The notes under the pieces are model-generated. The model was given only the letters and a program-made list of their open reading frames with translations. It had not been told where the DNA came from and did not search any database. This document shows, piece by piece, positions 18,114-26,760 of a stretch of DNA of 47,552 nt. Position numbers and translations under genes: made by a program. Each line of letters starts with the position of its first letter. The first letter of the stretch is position 1. Source of the stretch: an uncultured Bacteroidia bacterium (lineage in GTDB: Bacteria; Bacteroidota; Bacteroidia; Bacteroidales; UBA932); the NCBI GenBank assembly GCA_902768985.1, contig CACXNA010000014.1:1-47552 (forward strand), written 5' to 3'.

Positions 18114-19637
18114 CTATTCCGCCATCGCGGCCTTGAAGGTGTCGTCGATCTGGAGGAAGAGGTGGTAGTAGGCTTTGTCGCCGAGCTTGGAGTAGCGGCC
18201 CACGAGGGCCTGCACCTGGGTCATCAGATACTGCTTTTCCGTGGCCCACTCTTTCGGGTCGGGCGCGAGGCCGTCCTTGCTCTTCGCGAAGGCGAGGAAC
18301 TGCCGCTCCAGGTCGGCGCGGTCGAGATAGCTCAGCAGGGCGTCGTAGTTGTCGATCGCGGCGAGTTCGCGGCCGTGGCTGTCGAACCACGCGGAGGCGA
18401 AGCGCATCGCCGTGGCCTTGCGGTTGCAGGCCACGTAGAAGGAGCCGGCGCGGGTGGTGTCGACGGGCACGAACACGTCGGGCAGGATGCCGCCTTTCTC
18501 GACACGCATGCTGTCGGCGGTCACCATTTCGCCGCTCTCGTAGCGGCGCAGGACCTCATATTCGTAATCCTCGGTGTAGGGCTTCTGGATGCAGCGGCCG
18601 GAGGGCGTGTAGTAGCGCGCCACGGTGATGCGCATGCCGGAACGGTCGCTGAAGAAGAACGGCTCCTGCACGAGGCCCTTGCCGAAGGTGCGGCGGCCGT
18701 AGAGGCGCGCGCGGCCGTTGTCCTGCAGCGCGCCCGCGAGGATCTCGCTGGCGGAGGCGGAGCCCTCGTCCACGAGGAGCTTCACGCCCAGCTTCTGGAA
18801 GGGACCGGAGCCGTCGGCCCGGAACTCCTCCCGCTTGCGGTGGCGGCCCTCCAGGTAGACGATCATCGCCTTGCGGGGCAGGAAGAAGTTGGACAGCTTG
18901 CAGGCCTGGTCGAGGTAGCCGCCGGAGTTGTCGCGCAGGTCGAGGATGAGCTCGGTCATGCCTTCGGACAGCAGCTCGGTGCAGTGCAGCAGGATCTCGT
19001 CTTCCGTGGTGCGGGAGAACTTCGACAGGCGGAGGTAGCCGGTGGTTTCATTGACCATGAAGGACGCGTCCACCGACCAGGTGGGGATCTTGCCGCGGGT
19101 GATCTCGAAGGGGATCACCTCCCGGCCGCGCTGCACGGTCACGAGGACCTTGCTGCCGGCCACGCCCTTGATGCGGCGCACCATGCTGTCCTGCGGGAAA
19201 TGCACACCCGCGATGTTGGTATCGTCGACCTTGAGCAGGCGGTCGCCCGGCTGCAGGCCGATCTTCTCGGACGGGCCGCCGGGGATGACTTCGATCACCA
19301 CGGCGGTGTCGTTGGGGACGTTGAACTGGATGCCGATGCCGTCGAAATTGCCCATCAGGTCGGCCTCGGAGTCCTCGAGCACCTGCGGGGGCATGTAGGA
19401 GGAATGCGGGTCCAGGGCGGAGAGAGCGGCCGCGGCGATGGCGTCGCTGACCTTGGCGCGGTCCACGCTGTCCACGTAGTTCTCATCGATGCTCTGGAGG
19501 ATGAGCGAGACCTTGCGCCAGTCGTTGCCGTTCACGCGCATCATGCGTCGGTTCTCGCCGACCCGGTACACGAGCAGGGCGATCAGCAGGCCGATGACAA
19601 CGCCCAGCAGGGCGACAAGGATGGAAGACTTCTTCAT
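18114..19637 (-). CDS. S41 family C-terminal processing protease
   Basis: Periplasmic serine protease of the CtpA/Tsp type, which degrades or trims proteins from their C-termini. The 507-residue chain has an N-terminal membrane anchor (about 5-24), a PDZ domain (about 85-170; IGIQFNVPND, GGPSEKIGLQPGDRLL) and the S41 domain with LDLRDNSGGYLDQA (231-246), the Ser site in GSASASE (292-298) and the catalytic Lys320 in RRTFGKG. The C-terminal 150 residues are helical. It is the last gene of a four-gene minus-strand operon, four bases after the deaminase. Confidence 0.94.
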   Translation of the reverse strand: MKKSSILVALLGVVIGLLIALLVYRVGENRRMMRVNGNDWRKVSLILQSIDENYVDSVDRAKVSDAIAAAALSALDPHSSYMPPQVLEDSEADLMGNFDGIGIQFNVPNDTAVVIEVIPGGPSEKIGLQPGDRLLKVDDTNIAGVHFPQDSMVRRIKGVAGSKVLVTVQRGREVIPFEITRGKIPTWSVDASFMVNETTGYLRLSKFSRTTEDEILLHCTELLSEGMTELILDLRDNSGGYLDQACKLSNFFLPRKAMIVYLEGRHRKREEFRADGSGPFQKLGVKLLVDEGSASASEILAGALQDNGRARLYGRRTFGKGLVQEPFFFSDRSGMRITVARYYTPSGRCIQKPYTEDYEYEVLRRYESGEMVTADSMRVEKGGILPDVFVPVDTTRAGSFYVACNRKATAMRFASAWFDSHGRELAAIDNYDALLSYLDRADLERQFLAFAKSKDGLAPDPKEWATEKQYLMTQVQALVGRYSKLGDKAYYHLFLQIDDTFKAAMAE

Positions 19638-19641
19638 GCGG

Positions 19642-20055
19642 CTACTCCTCCACGTCGATTCGCTCGACTTCTATGCCCGCACGGCGCAGCAGGTCGATGC
19701 CGTCCGTGAGGCGGTATTCGTCGCGGTAGACGACACGCCGGATGCCGGACTGGATGATGAGCTTGGCGCACTCCACGCACGGCGAGGCCGTGACGTAGAG
19801 CGTGGCGCCGTCGGCGCTGTTGGCCGACTTGGCCACCTTGGAGATGGCGTTGGCCTCGGCGTGCAGCACGTACGGCTTGGTGACGCCGTTCTCATCTTCG
19901 CAGATGTTCTCGAAGCCCGAGGGCGTGCCGTTGTAGCCGTCCGAGATGATCATCCGGTCCTTGACCAGCAGCGCGCCCACCTGGCGGCGCTTGCAGTAGG
20001 AATTGCTCGCCCAGATGGCGGCCATGCGCATGTATTTGTCGTCGAATTTGCTCAT
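19642..20055 (-). CDS. deoxycytidylate deaminase
   Basis: Zinc enzyme converting dCMP to dUMP, the precursor for dTMP synthesis. The 137-residue protein shows the zinc and catalytic motif HAEAN (His65, Glu67) and PCVEC (Cys93, Cys96), with RQVGALLVKDRMIISDGYNG upstream, as in ComEB/dCMP deaminases. Its ATG overlaps the stop of the acyl-CoA ligase gene by four bases, so the two are translationally coupled. Cytidine or guanine deaminases share the zinc motif, but the N-terminal YNGTPSGFENICED region favours dCMP. Confidence 0.92.
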   Translation of the reverse strand: MSKFDDKYMRMAAIWASNSYCKRRQVGALLVKDRMIISDGYNGTPSGFENICEDENGVTKPYVLHAEANAISKVAKSANSADGATLYVTASPCVECAKLIIQSGIRRVVYRDEYRLTDGIDLLRRAGIEVERIDVEE

Positions 20056-21716
20056 CGTCCGGTTTCTCTTTGATACAGGTAGCGCTTGATGCTGCGCTTC
20101 GGAGTACGCTCGAAGTCTTCGGGCAGGAACTCGATGTGGTTGATCTGCGCGTAGGAGGGCAGGAGCTTGTTGATCTCCGGCAGGCTGTCGTTGATGCGCT
20201 TCTCCAGCTCATCGCCGCTCATGCCGTCCAGCTCGCCCTGGTGGTAGTCGGGATAGACGAGGGCCGTCAGGCCGATCTTGTCCTCGACCACCAGCGAGTC
20301 GACCACGTAGGTAACGTTGTTGATGACGGCTTCCAGCTCTTCCGGATAGATGTTCTGGCCGCTCGCGCCGAGGATCATGCACTTGCAGCGGCCGCGCAGG
20401 TACAGGTAGCCGTCGTAGTCGATCACGCCGATGTCGCCGGTCTTGAACCAGCCGTCGTTGGTGAAGGAAGCCTTGGTGGCGTCCCGGTTCTTGAAGTAGC
20501 CCAGGAAGACGTTGTCGCCCTTGACCTGGACTTCGCCCGGTTCCTTGTAGGGGTTCTTGGAGTCGATGCGGATCTCGCAGCCCGGCACGGGCATGCCGCA
20601 GGAGCCCTTGCGGGCCTTCCACCACTTGGCGTAGGTGATGATCGGGCCGCACTCCGTCATGCCGTAGCCGACGGTGAAGGGGAAATGGATCTGGCGCATG
20701 AACTTCTCGACCTCCGGGTTGAAGGCGGCGCCGCCGAGGATGACCTCCTCGAAGCGGCCGCCGAAGGACTCGATCAGGCCGTTGCGGATCTTCTTGCGGA
20801 TCATCGTGTCCACGATCGGAATGCGCATCAGGGACTTGTGGCGGTCCACCACGGGCTTGATCTGGGACTTGTAGACCTTCTCGAAGATCAGCGGCACGGC
20901 GATGATCACGTCGGGATGGATGTCGGAGAAGGCCTGCATGATCACCTTCGGGCTCGGGGTACGCGTCAGGAAGTAGACGTGCGCGCCGATACACATCTCG
21001 AAGAGGAACTCGAACATCATGCCGTACATATGGGCGGACGGGAGCATCGCGACCATCTGCGACTCGCAGGTCATCTGCGGCTCCGCCACGTTGGTGGCGA
21101 AGGAGACGTTGCACCACAGCGAGCGGTATGGCAGCATGACGCCCTTCGAGAAGCCGGAGGTGCCGGAGGTATAGTTGATCAGGGCAAGCTCCTCGGGCTG
21201 GTCCTCGTAGTAGTTGATGTGCTCGGGCTTGAGCCCTTCCGGATACATCTGGTTGAAGGTGCGCGTGAGGTTCTTGCGCACTTCCACGAGGTCCTGGTTC
21301 TTGGCGTAGATGTAGTTGAGGGTGTTCATCTGCACGATCACCTCCAGGCCGGGCATCTCCGCCTCGGAGAGGCCCTGCCAGATCACTTCGTCCACGAAGA
21401 AGACCTTGGCTTCGGAATGGTTGACCAGGAAATGTATGTTCTCGGGCTTGAATTCATGCAGGAGGGGTACGGGCACGGCGCCGTAGGTCATGGCGGCCAG
21501 GAAGCACACGCCCCAGTGGGCCTGGTTGCGGGAGCAGAGGGCGACCTTGTCCCCCTTCTGGAGTCCGCATTTCTCGAACGCGATGTGCAGGAGCTCGATG
21601 CGCTCCGCCACGTCGGAATATTTGAGCGTGACGCCCTGGTAATTGGAGAGGGCTTCGCGCTCCCAGTTCTCACGGATGCTCTTTTCGAGCAGTTTGTTTA
21701 CAGAGTGGAATTCCAT
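20052..21716 (-). CDS. AMP-forming long-chain acyl-CoA ligase
   Basis: Activates a fatty acid through an acyl-adenylate to acyl-CoA. The 554-residue protein has the ATP-binding P loop YTSGTSGFSKGVMLPYRS (about 180-197), the AMP motif YGMTECGP, and the hinge region GWFKTGDIGVIDYDGYLYLRGR followed by the C-terminal lid ending FERTPKRSIKRYLY with the catalytic Lys. It is of the compact FadD15/Bacteroidota type. The substrate chain length is not predictable. It overlaps the upstream lipoprotein gene by 19 bases and the downstream deaminase by four. Confidence 0.93.
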   Translation of the reverse strand: MEFHSVNKLLEKSIRENWEREALSNYQGVTLKYSDVAERIELLHIAFEKCGLQKGDKVALCSRNQAHWGVCFLAAMTYGAVPVPLLHEFKPENIHFLVNHSEAKVFFVDEVIWQGLSEAEMPGLEVIVQMNTLNYIYAKNQDLVEVRKNLTRTFNQMYPEGLKPEHINYYEDQPEELALINYTSGTSGFSKGVMLPYRSLWCNVSFATNVAEPQMTCESQMVAMLPSAHMYGMMFEFLFEMCIGAHVYFLTRTPSPKVIMQAFSDIHPDVIIAVPLIFEKVYKSQIKPVVDRHKSLMRIPIVDTMIRKKIRNGLIESFGGRFEEVILGGAAFNPEVEKFMRQIHFPFTVGYGMTECGPIITYAKWWKARKGSCGMPVPGCEIRIDSKNPYKEPGEVQVKGDNVFLGYFKNRDATKASFTNDGWFKTGDIGVIDYDGYLYLRGRCKCMILGASGQNIYPEELEAVINNVTYVVDSLVVEDKIGLTALVYPDYHQGELDGMSGDELEKRINDSLPEINKLLPSYAQINHIEFLPEDFERTPKRSIKRYLYQRETGR

Positions 21717-22978
21717 ATTAGTTTAATGCCTTTCTTTCCCCAGGCAAGGGTCTTTCCGGGTTGATAAATGACGAAGCGGTAGCCCTTGCCGGGCCATTCG
21801 AAGGCCGCTTCTTCGGGACGGGCGGCCTCGATGAAGGCCGTGACGGCCTCGGGGCTGCCGTAGATCTGCCACCCGCGCGAGCAGGCGGTGCAGCTGTCGT
21901 CGACGAGCGTGAACGCATCGCCGTAGAGCGCGGGCAGGAAGCCGCGCCAGGGGTTCTCGCGGGGCTCGCGCTCGGTCGCGGGCTTGGCGGGGCGGACCAG
22001 GGTCACGGCCCCGCCGCCGAAGTGCACGAGCGCGACTTCGCGGACGTCCTGCTCCCGCTCCCATTTGAGCGGGTCCTTCCCGCTCTCCTTGCGGAGCGTC
22101 TCCAGCCGCTTGCGGTGCGCGGTCAGCTTGACGGACGCGTCCTGCCAGCGGTCCACGGCCTCCCGCAGCTGCGGGAGCGCCACGGGCAGCGCCAGGGCGA
22201 ACTGCACCTCCTCCGGGAGGATGGCGCCGAGGCGGCTTTCGCCGAATGGCAACGAGCCGAGGATGTTGGCGTAGAAGGCGTCGTCCTGCTCGCAGACGGG
22301 CGCGACGTCAAAGCCCTCCGCCGCGGGCGTGAGCACGGTCCAGTCGGCCACGCTGCCCAGGAAACGGGTCAGCGCCCGGCGGGGGAAGTAGTCGCGCAGC
22401 CAGCCCTTCGGGGCCAGGCGCTCGGGGGCTCCACCGCCGCGGAACATGACGAAGTCACGCCCGGCGGCAGCCGCCAGAGCCTGGCGGAAACCGGGGGCGT
22501 CGAGGATGGACGTATGCTCGGACAGATGCCGCCGGACGGCGGTCAGCTGGGCGTTCGAGGGGGTGATGAGCAGGAAGCCGCGCCGCTTGGTCTCCGCGTC
22601 GGGGCGGACGTACTCGGCCTGCAGCTTCAGGTTCGCGGCCTGGGCGAGGAGCGTGCTCACGGCCGACGCGGAGTCCGCCTCGGCGCGGCCGGCGTCCAGG
22701 GCGAGCACGGGCACGAGCGAGCCGTTGTAGCACAGCGAAAGCGCCATGTGGGACTGCTTGAAGGCCGTGAGGTTCAGCTGCCGCAGGACATTGGTCGAAT
22801 CCAGCAGCGACAGGCCTTCCTCCAGGCGGTCATAGCACACCACCGCCAGCGCGTCCGACGGGACGGCGGCGAGCAGCTCCGGGACGCGGCGCACATCCCC
22901 CGTTTTCGGGGACGGTTCGCCGCAGGCGAAGAGCAGCGGCAGGGCCGCCAGCAGGGCGATGATGCTTTTTTTGCACAT
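21698..22978 (-). CDS. large lipoprotein, DUF3352-like
   Basis: A 426-residue putative lipoprotein. The signal sequence MCKKSIIALLAALPLLFACG has a lipobox with Cys19. The segment VPELLAAVPSDALAVVCYDR just after it resembles proteins of the DUF3352 type that start with a conserved VPxDAxxV strand, but the assignment is tentative. The rest alternates helices and strands with few cysteines. ATG 22978 is chosen over ATG 22987, because the -7 box TATATTTG covers 22985-22992. It heads the operon with the acyl-CoA ligase, dCMP deaminase and S41 protease; function unknown. Confidence 0.75.
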   Translation of the reverse strand: MCKKSIIALLAALPLLFACGEPSPKTGDVRRVPELLAAVPSDALAVVCYDRLEEGLSLLDSTNVLRQLNLTAFKQSHMALSLCYNGSLVPVLALDAGRAEADSASAVSTLLAQAANLKLQAEYVRPDAETKRRGFLLITPSNAQLTAVRRHLSEHTSILDAPGFRQALAAAAGRDFVMFRGGGAPERLAPKGWLRDYFPRRALTRFLGSVADWTVLTPAAEGFDVAPVCEQDDAFYANILGSLPFGESRLGAILPEEVQFALALPVALPQLREAVDRWQDASVKLTAHRKRLETLRKESGKDPLKWEREQDVREVALVHFGGGAVTLVRPAKPATEREPRENPWRGFLPALYGDAFTLVDDSCTACSRGWQIYGSPEAVTAFIEAARPEEAAFEWPGKGYRFVIYQPGKTLAWGKKGIKLIWNSTL

Positions 22979-22984
22979 AACTTG

Positions 22985-22992
22985 CAAATATA
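22985..22992 (-). promoter_or_regulatory. -7 box of the lipoprotein-ligase operon
   Basis: Minus-strand TATATTTG, a perfect match, ends six bases before ATG 22978, implying a leaderless mRNA. It faces away from the typA promoter at 23029. Confidence 0.6.
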
Positions 22993-23028
22993 CTAATAAT
23001 TTGAATTATGATTTTCCGCGGAAATCCC

Positions 23029-23036
23029 TAACTTTG
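23029..23036 (+). promoter_or_regulatory. -7 box of typA
   Basis: TAACTTTG matches TAnnTTTG, 40 bases before the typA ATG. No TTG is found at the right spacing upstream. Confidence 0.6.
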
Positions 23037-23076
23037 CACGATTTTATATACCTGCGAAATAGTACAGTTACAGAAT

Positions 23077-24882
23077 ATGCAAGAAATCAGAAACATAGCG
23101 ATCATCGCCCACGTCGACCACGGCAAGACGACGCTCGTGGACCGGATGATTTACCAGGCCAACCTGGTGCGTCAGCCGGAGAACCTGGGCCAGCTGATCC
23201 TGGACAACAACGACCTGGAGCGCGAGCGCGGCATCACCATCCTCGCCAAGAACGTCTCCGTCATCTATAAGGGCGTCAAGATCAACATCATCGACACCCC
23301 GGGCCACAGCGACTTCGGTGGCGAAGTGGAGCGCGTGCTCAACATGGCCGACGGCGTGCTGCTGCTCGTCGACGCCTTCGAGGGCTGCATGCCCCAGACG
23401 CGCTTCGTGCTGCAGAAGGCCATCCAGATGGGCAAGAAGCCCATCGTCGTGATCAACAAGGTGGACAAGCCCAACTGCCGCCCCGACGAGGTGCAGGAGG
23501 AGGTCTTCGACCTGATGTTTAACCTCAACGCCACCGAGGAGCAGCTCGACTTCGTGACCGTCTACGGCTCCGCCAAGCAGGGCTGGATGTCGCTCGACTG
23601 GAAGAAGCCCACGACCGACATCACCCCGCTGCTTGACACGATCCTCGAAGTGATCCCGGCCCCGCCGGTGGTCGAGGGCACGCCGCAGCTGCTCATCTCC
23701 TCCCTGGAATACAGCCCCTACGTGGGCCGCATCGCGGTCGGCCGCATCACCCGCGGCACCCTCAAGACCGGCCAGAATATCAGCCTCTGCAAGCGCTACG
23801 ACGTGGTCCAGAAGCAGAAAATCAAGCAGCTGATGGTCTTCGAAGGCCTCGGCAAGTCCAACGTCGACGAGGTCCAGTGCGGCGATATCTGCGCCGTGGT
23901 GGGCATCGACGGCTTCGAGATCGGCGACACGATCGCGGACTTCGAGAAGCCGGAGGCGCTGGAGCCGATCGCCGTGGACGAGCCGACGATGAGCATGCTC
24001 TTCACCATCAACAATTCCCCCTTCTTCGGCAAGGACGGCAAGTTCGTCACCTCGCGCCACCTCAAGGAGCGTCTGGAGAAGGAGCTGGAGAAGAACCTCG
24101 CGCTGCGCGTGAAGCCGGGCCTGACGGCCGATTCCTTCGTGGTCTACGGCCGCGGCGTGCTGCACCTCTCGGTCCTGATCGAGACCATGCGCCGCGAAGG
24201 CTTCGAGCTGCAGGTCGGCCAGCCGAAGGTGCTGGACAAGACCATCGGCGGCCAGCGCTGCGAGCCGATCGAGGACCTCTCCATCGAGGTGCCGGAGGAG
24301 TTCGTGGGCGCCGCCATCGAGATTGCCACGCGCCGCAAGGGCGCGCTGGTGCGCATGGAGCCGCGCGGCGACCGCACACTGCTTGAATTCGAGATCCCGA
24401 CGCGCGGCCTCATCGGCCTGCGCTCCAACCTGCTGACCGCCAGCCAGGGCGAGGCTATCGTGGCGCACCGCTTCAAGGAGTACCAGCCCTACAAGGGCGA
24501 GATCGAGCACCGCAACAACGGTTCCCTCGTCTCCATCGAGACCGGCCAGGCCATCGCCTATTCCATGAATAAGCTCCTGGACCGCGGCCGCTTCTTCGTG
24601 GAGCCCGGCGAGGAGATCTACGCCGGCCAGGTGGTGGGTGAGCACACGCGCGAGCGCGACCTCAACATCAACATCTGCAAGACCAAGAAGCTGACCAACG
24701 TCCGCGCCGCCGGCTCCGACGAAAAGATCATCCTGCCGCCCGCCATCAAGTTCTCCCTCGAGGAGGCGCTGGAGTACATCCAGGACGACGAGCTGGTGGA
24801 GGTGACGCCGCATTTCATGCGCATCCGCAAGATCCTGCTTGACCCGCTGGCCCGCAAACGCAACAGCGACAACGAAGATTAA
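23077..24882 (+). CDS. typA: ribosome-associated GTPase TypA/BipA
   Basis: Translational GTPase of the EF-G family that binds the 70S ribosome and helps 50S assembly under stress or cold. The 601-residue chain has G1 [10 protein letters not shown] (residues 11-20), G2 ERERGITI, G3 [12 protein letters not shown]4 NKVDK and G5 YGSAK, then domains II and III, and the TypA-specific C-terminal region ([40 protein letters not shown]). Length is typical. DUF177 and rpmF follow directly. Confidence 0.97.
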   Translation: MQEIRNIAIIAHVDHGKTTLVDRMIYQANLVRQPENLGQLILDNNDLERERGITILAKNVSVIYKGVKINIIDTPGHSDFGGEVERVLNMADGVLLLVDAFEGCMPQTRFVLQKAIQMGKKPIVVINKVDKPNCRPDEVQEEVFDLMFNLNATEEQLDFVTVYGSAKQGWMSLDWKKPTTDITPLLDTILEVIPAPPVVEGTPQLLISSLEYSPYVGRIAVGRITRGTLKTGQNISLCKRYDVVQKQKIKQLMVFEGLGKSNVDEVQCGDICAVVGIDGFEIGDTIADFEKPEALEPIAVDEPTMSMLFTINNSPFFGKDGKFVTSRHLKERLEKELEKNLALRVKPGLTADSFVVYGRGVLHLSVLIETMRREGFELQVGQPKVLDKTIGGQRCEPIEDLSIEVPEEFVGAAIEIATRRKGALVRMEPRGDRTLLEFEIPTRGLIGLRSNLLTASQGEAIVAHRFKEYQPYKGEIEHRNNGSLVSIETGQAIAYSMNKLLDRGRFFVEPGEEIYAGQVVGEHTRERDLNINICKTKKLTNVRAAGSDEKIILPPAIKFSLEEALEYIQDDELVEVTPHFMRIRKILLDPLARKRNSDNED

Positions 24883-24888
24883 TTTTAG

Positions 24889-24918
24889 TTGCTAATAGCA
24901 AAAAAATTACTAACTTTG
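24889..24918 (+). promoter_or_regulatory. promoter in front of DUF177-rpmF
   Basis: TTG at 24889-24891, a 19-base spacer, and TAACTTTG at 24911-24918 give a full Bacteroidota promoter just after the typA stop. It overlaps both possible TTG start codons of the DUF177 gene. Confidence 0.6.
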
Positions 24919-25302
24919 CAACCCTTTGTAGTTCAACTGACAAGTCTGGCCCCCGGAACGAACCGCCTGAAGTGGCACGCCGGAGCCGAGTTCTTTGAAA
25001 CTTTCGGGAACGTAGAGATCCTGGACGCCGATCTGGAAGTGACGGCCGACGTGATCAGCCGCGGGCTGACCGTGGATGCCGCCTGCACGATAGCCGGCAG
25101 CGTGACTGTTGCTTGCGACAGATGCCTCGAGGACCTCGTCATTCCGGTGGAAGTCTCTTTTGAGGAGACGTACACCCCCGAGGGCGGCGAACTGGACCTG
25201 TCGCAGGATGTGTTTGACTACGTCTGCACCTCCCTGCCGCTCCAGCGCGTGCACCCCGAAGGCGAATGCAACCAGGAGACTACGAAGTATTTGAGTAAAT
25301 AA
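24916..25302 (+). CDS. DUF177/YceD family protein
   Basis: A protein of about 128 residues of the DUF177 (YceD) family, whose genes usually precede rpmF and which has been linked to rRNA metabolism in plants and bacteria. Evidence is FVVQLTSLAPGTNRLKWHAG at the start, FFETFGNVEILDADLEV, and the core VACDRCLEDLVIPVEVSFEE. It is shorter than typical family members in the last third. There is no ATG: the frame opens at TTG 24889, but both that codon and TTG 24916 lie in the promoter. TTG 24916 gives the best match to family N-termini and is used here. The true start is unresolved. Confidence 0.8.
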   Translation: MQPFVVQLTSLAPGTNRLKWHAGAEFFETFGNVEILDADLEVTADVISRGLTVDAACTIAGSVTVACDRCLEDLVIPVEVSFEETYTPEGGELDLSQDVFDYVCTSLPLQRVHPEGECNQETTKYLSK

Positions 25303-25322
25303 TAGTTTAAAAAGATAAAGCA

Positions 25323-25505
25323 ATGGCACATCCGAAACACAAACTTTCCAAGCAGCGCCGGGACAAGCGCCGTACGCACGACTTCGCGCCGGTTCCGACC
25401 CTCGCCACCTGCCCCAACTGCGGCGCGACCGTGATCTATCACCGCGTCTGCCCTGAGTGTGGCTACTACAGAGGCCGTCAGATCGTTGTCAAAAACGCTG
25501 AGTAA
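25323..25505 (+). CDS. rpmF: 50S ribosomal protein L32
   Basis: A 60-residue protein beginning MAHPKHKLSKQRRDKRRTHD. It has the four-cysteine zinc ribbon CPNCG...CPECG of the zinc-binding L32 form. That contrasts with the zinc-free L28 and L33 encoded earlier in the window. It follows the DUF177 gene by 20 bases, the conserved pairing, and ends in a terminator. Confidence 0.97.
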   Translation: MAHPKHKLSKQRRDKRRTHDFAPVPTLATCPNCGATVIYHRVCPECGYYRGRQIVVKNAE

Positions 25506-25513
25506 TCTGTGAA

Positions 25514-25538
25514 AGGCCGCCCGATGGCGGCTTTTTTT
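25514..25538 (+). terminator. terminator after rpmF
   Basis: GCCGCC, loop CGAT, GGCGGC with a following run of seven T. Confidence 0.88.
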
Positions 25539-25546
25539 AATCTGAT

Positions 25547-25618
25547 GGCTCTGTAGTTCAACGGATAGAATAGAGGTTTCCTAAACCTTAGATAGCAGTT
25601 CGATTCTGCTCGGAGCTA
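25547..25618 (+). tRNA. tRNA-Arg (anticodon CCT)
   Basis: Acceptor arms GGCTCTG (25547-25553) and CGGAGCT (25611-25617) pair with two G-T wobbles; discriminator A at 25618, CCA not encoded in full. The anticodon arm GAGGT, loop TTCCTAA, ACCTT gives anticodon CCT, reading AGG. The T arm is AGCAG, TTCGATT, CTGCT. It has no promoter of its own that I can see and lies eight bases after the rpmF terminator. Confidence 0.93.
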
Positions 25619-25620
25619 CA

Positions 25621-25653
25621 AGAAAAGGGTTAGCGTCTGCCAACCCTTTTCTT
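25621..25653. terminator. hairpin after tRNA-Arg
   Basis: AGAAAAGGGTT and AACCCTTTTCT pair perfectly (11 bp) around a 10-base loop. A-rich and T-rich flanks would allow termination on both strands, serving the tRNA and the convergent Rid-family gene. Confidence 0.8.
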
Positions 25654-25676
25654 GTTATCCATGCAGAATCATAAGC

Positions 25677-26678
25677 CTAGATTTCCGTCTCCATCTCGAT
25701 GAGCCAGGCGGGGCGGCAGACGCGGGCCTCCAGCAGGACGCGGGGGACGTCGGGGAAGCGGCGCTGCATGTAGGCGTCGATGAGCGGATAGTCGGAGATG
25801 TCGCGCAGATAGATAATGAAATACGGCACCTTGTCGAGGGACGAGCCGCCCTCGGCGAGGAGGACGGAGATGTTCTCCAGCAGGCGGTCCGTCTGGGCGA
25901 GGACGTCGCCCTCGTGGAGGACCTTGCCGCGGTGGTCGATGCTCGCGGTGCCGCTGATGAAGATGTGGCCGTCGGCCAGGCGCACGCCGCGCTCGAAGGC
26001 CACGCCGTAGTCGTGGGTCGGGCTGAGGTGGGTGAGCGCCTTGAGGTAGGTCTTGTCCTCCTCCCGGATGCCGGGATAGGTCAGGAAATCGATGGCCACC
26101 ACGGCGGAGCGGCCCTCGGTGGCGCCGCCGATGCCCGTGGAGGCGATGTAGTGCGTGTCGTGGGTGAGGCCCTCGGCGTCGAAGACGTCGTTGCGGGCCC
26201 TCACCAGGCCGGCGTAATTGGCGTCGATGTCGCGCACGTAGATCCAGGTGCGCACGCAGTGCGTCTTGAGGTTCAGCCCCAGCGGGCGGATGATGTCGAG
26301 GTATTTCTCGAAGAGCAGGCGGCTCTGCGCGTAGGAATCGCGCCCGGCGGCTTCCTCCTCGGTGAGCCGGAGGCTGTGGAAAAGGCAGGCGGGCGCCTCG
26401 GGCGCCGTCTGCACGAGCGCCACGGCGTGACTGTGGTCAAGGGGCGGCTGCTCCACGATGGAGACGGCCGCGCCGGCGGCCCAGGGGGCGTCGGCGAGCG
26501 CGGCCTGCAGCGCGGCGGCCTGGTTCTGCGCGTCGCTCACGAAGAAGCGCACGAAGACCGGCTGCCGGCCCGCCGCCGCTTCCGCGGCGAAATGGTTCCG
26601 GAGTTTTTCGAACAGCGAGGCCAGCGCCTCGGTATAGGTCCCGCCCGGGGCGGGGGAGATGATCTTAAATTGGTTCAC
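25677..26678 (-). CDS. Rid-family protein with FkbO/Hyg5-like N-terminal domain
   Basis: A 333-residue two-domain protein. The C-terminal part (about 165-333) is a YjgF/YER057c/UK114 (Rid) domain: GHIFISGTASIDHRGKVLHE, then VPYFIIYLRDISDYPLIDAY and the end RVCRPAWLIEMETEI. The N-terminal part (about 1-135) looks like the domain preceding it in chorismatases such as FkbO and Hyg5. The actual substrate in Bacteroidota is not known; chorismate hydrolysis is one possibility and enamine/imine deamination another. It starts with GTG at 26678, four bases after its -7 box. Confidence 0.8.
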   Translation of the reverse strand: MNQFKIISPAPGGTYTEALASLFEKLRNHFAAEAAAGRQPVFVRFFVSDAQNQAAALQAALADAPWAAGAAVSIVEQPPLDHSHAVALVQTAPEAPACLFHSLRLTEEEAAGRDSYAQSRLLFEKYLDIIRPLGLNLKTHCVRTWIYVRDIDANYAGLVRARNDVFDAEGLTHDTHYIASTGIGGATEGRSAVVAIDFLTYPGIREEDKTYLKALTHLSPTHDYGVAFERGVRLADGHIFISGTASIDHRGKVLHEGDVLAQTDRLLENISVLLAEGGSSLDKVPYFIIYLRDISDYPLIDAYMQRRFPDVPRVLLEARVCRPAWLIEMETEI

Positions 26679-26682
26679 GTTA

Positions 26683-26713
26683 CAAAGTTACTCTTTTATG
26701 TTGTTCCCGGCAA
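26683..26713 (-). promoter_or_regulatory. promoter of the Rid-family gene
   Basis: On the minus strand TTG (26713-26711), a 20-base spacer and TAACTTTG (26690-26683) form a full promoter. The gap to the GTG start is four bases, so the mRNA should be leaderless. Confidence 0.7.
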
Positions 26714-26729
26714 TCCCTAATTGTTAGGA

Positions 26730-26757
26730 GATTTGCCGGTCGGGGCCGGCGAATGAC
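26730..26757. repeat. REP-like palindrome, copy 1
   Basis: GATTTGCCGGTCGGGG then CCGGCGAATGAC. It shares the GATT...AATGAC frame with copies 2 and 3 but has a GCCGG/CCGGC stem in place of CCGGG/CCCGG. It lies downstream of the DUF3667 gene, where it may terminate or stabilise the transcript. Confidence 0.65.
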
Positions 26758-26760
26758 GGG

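Noticed and set aside
24921-24945. tRNA-like sequence TTTGTAGTTCAACTGACAAG
   Set aside because: It resembles the D-arm region of tRNA-Arg at 25553, but no acceptor, anticodon or T arm follows, and it codes for the DUF177 protein.
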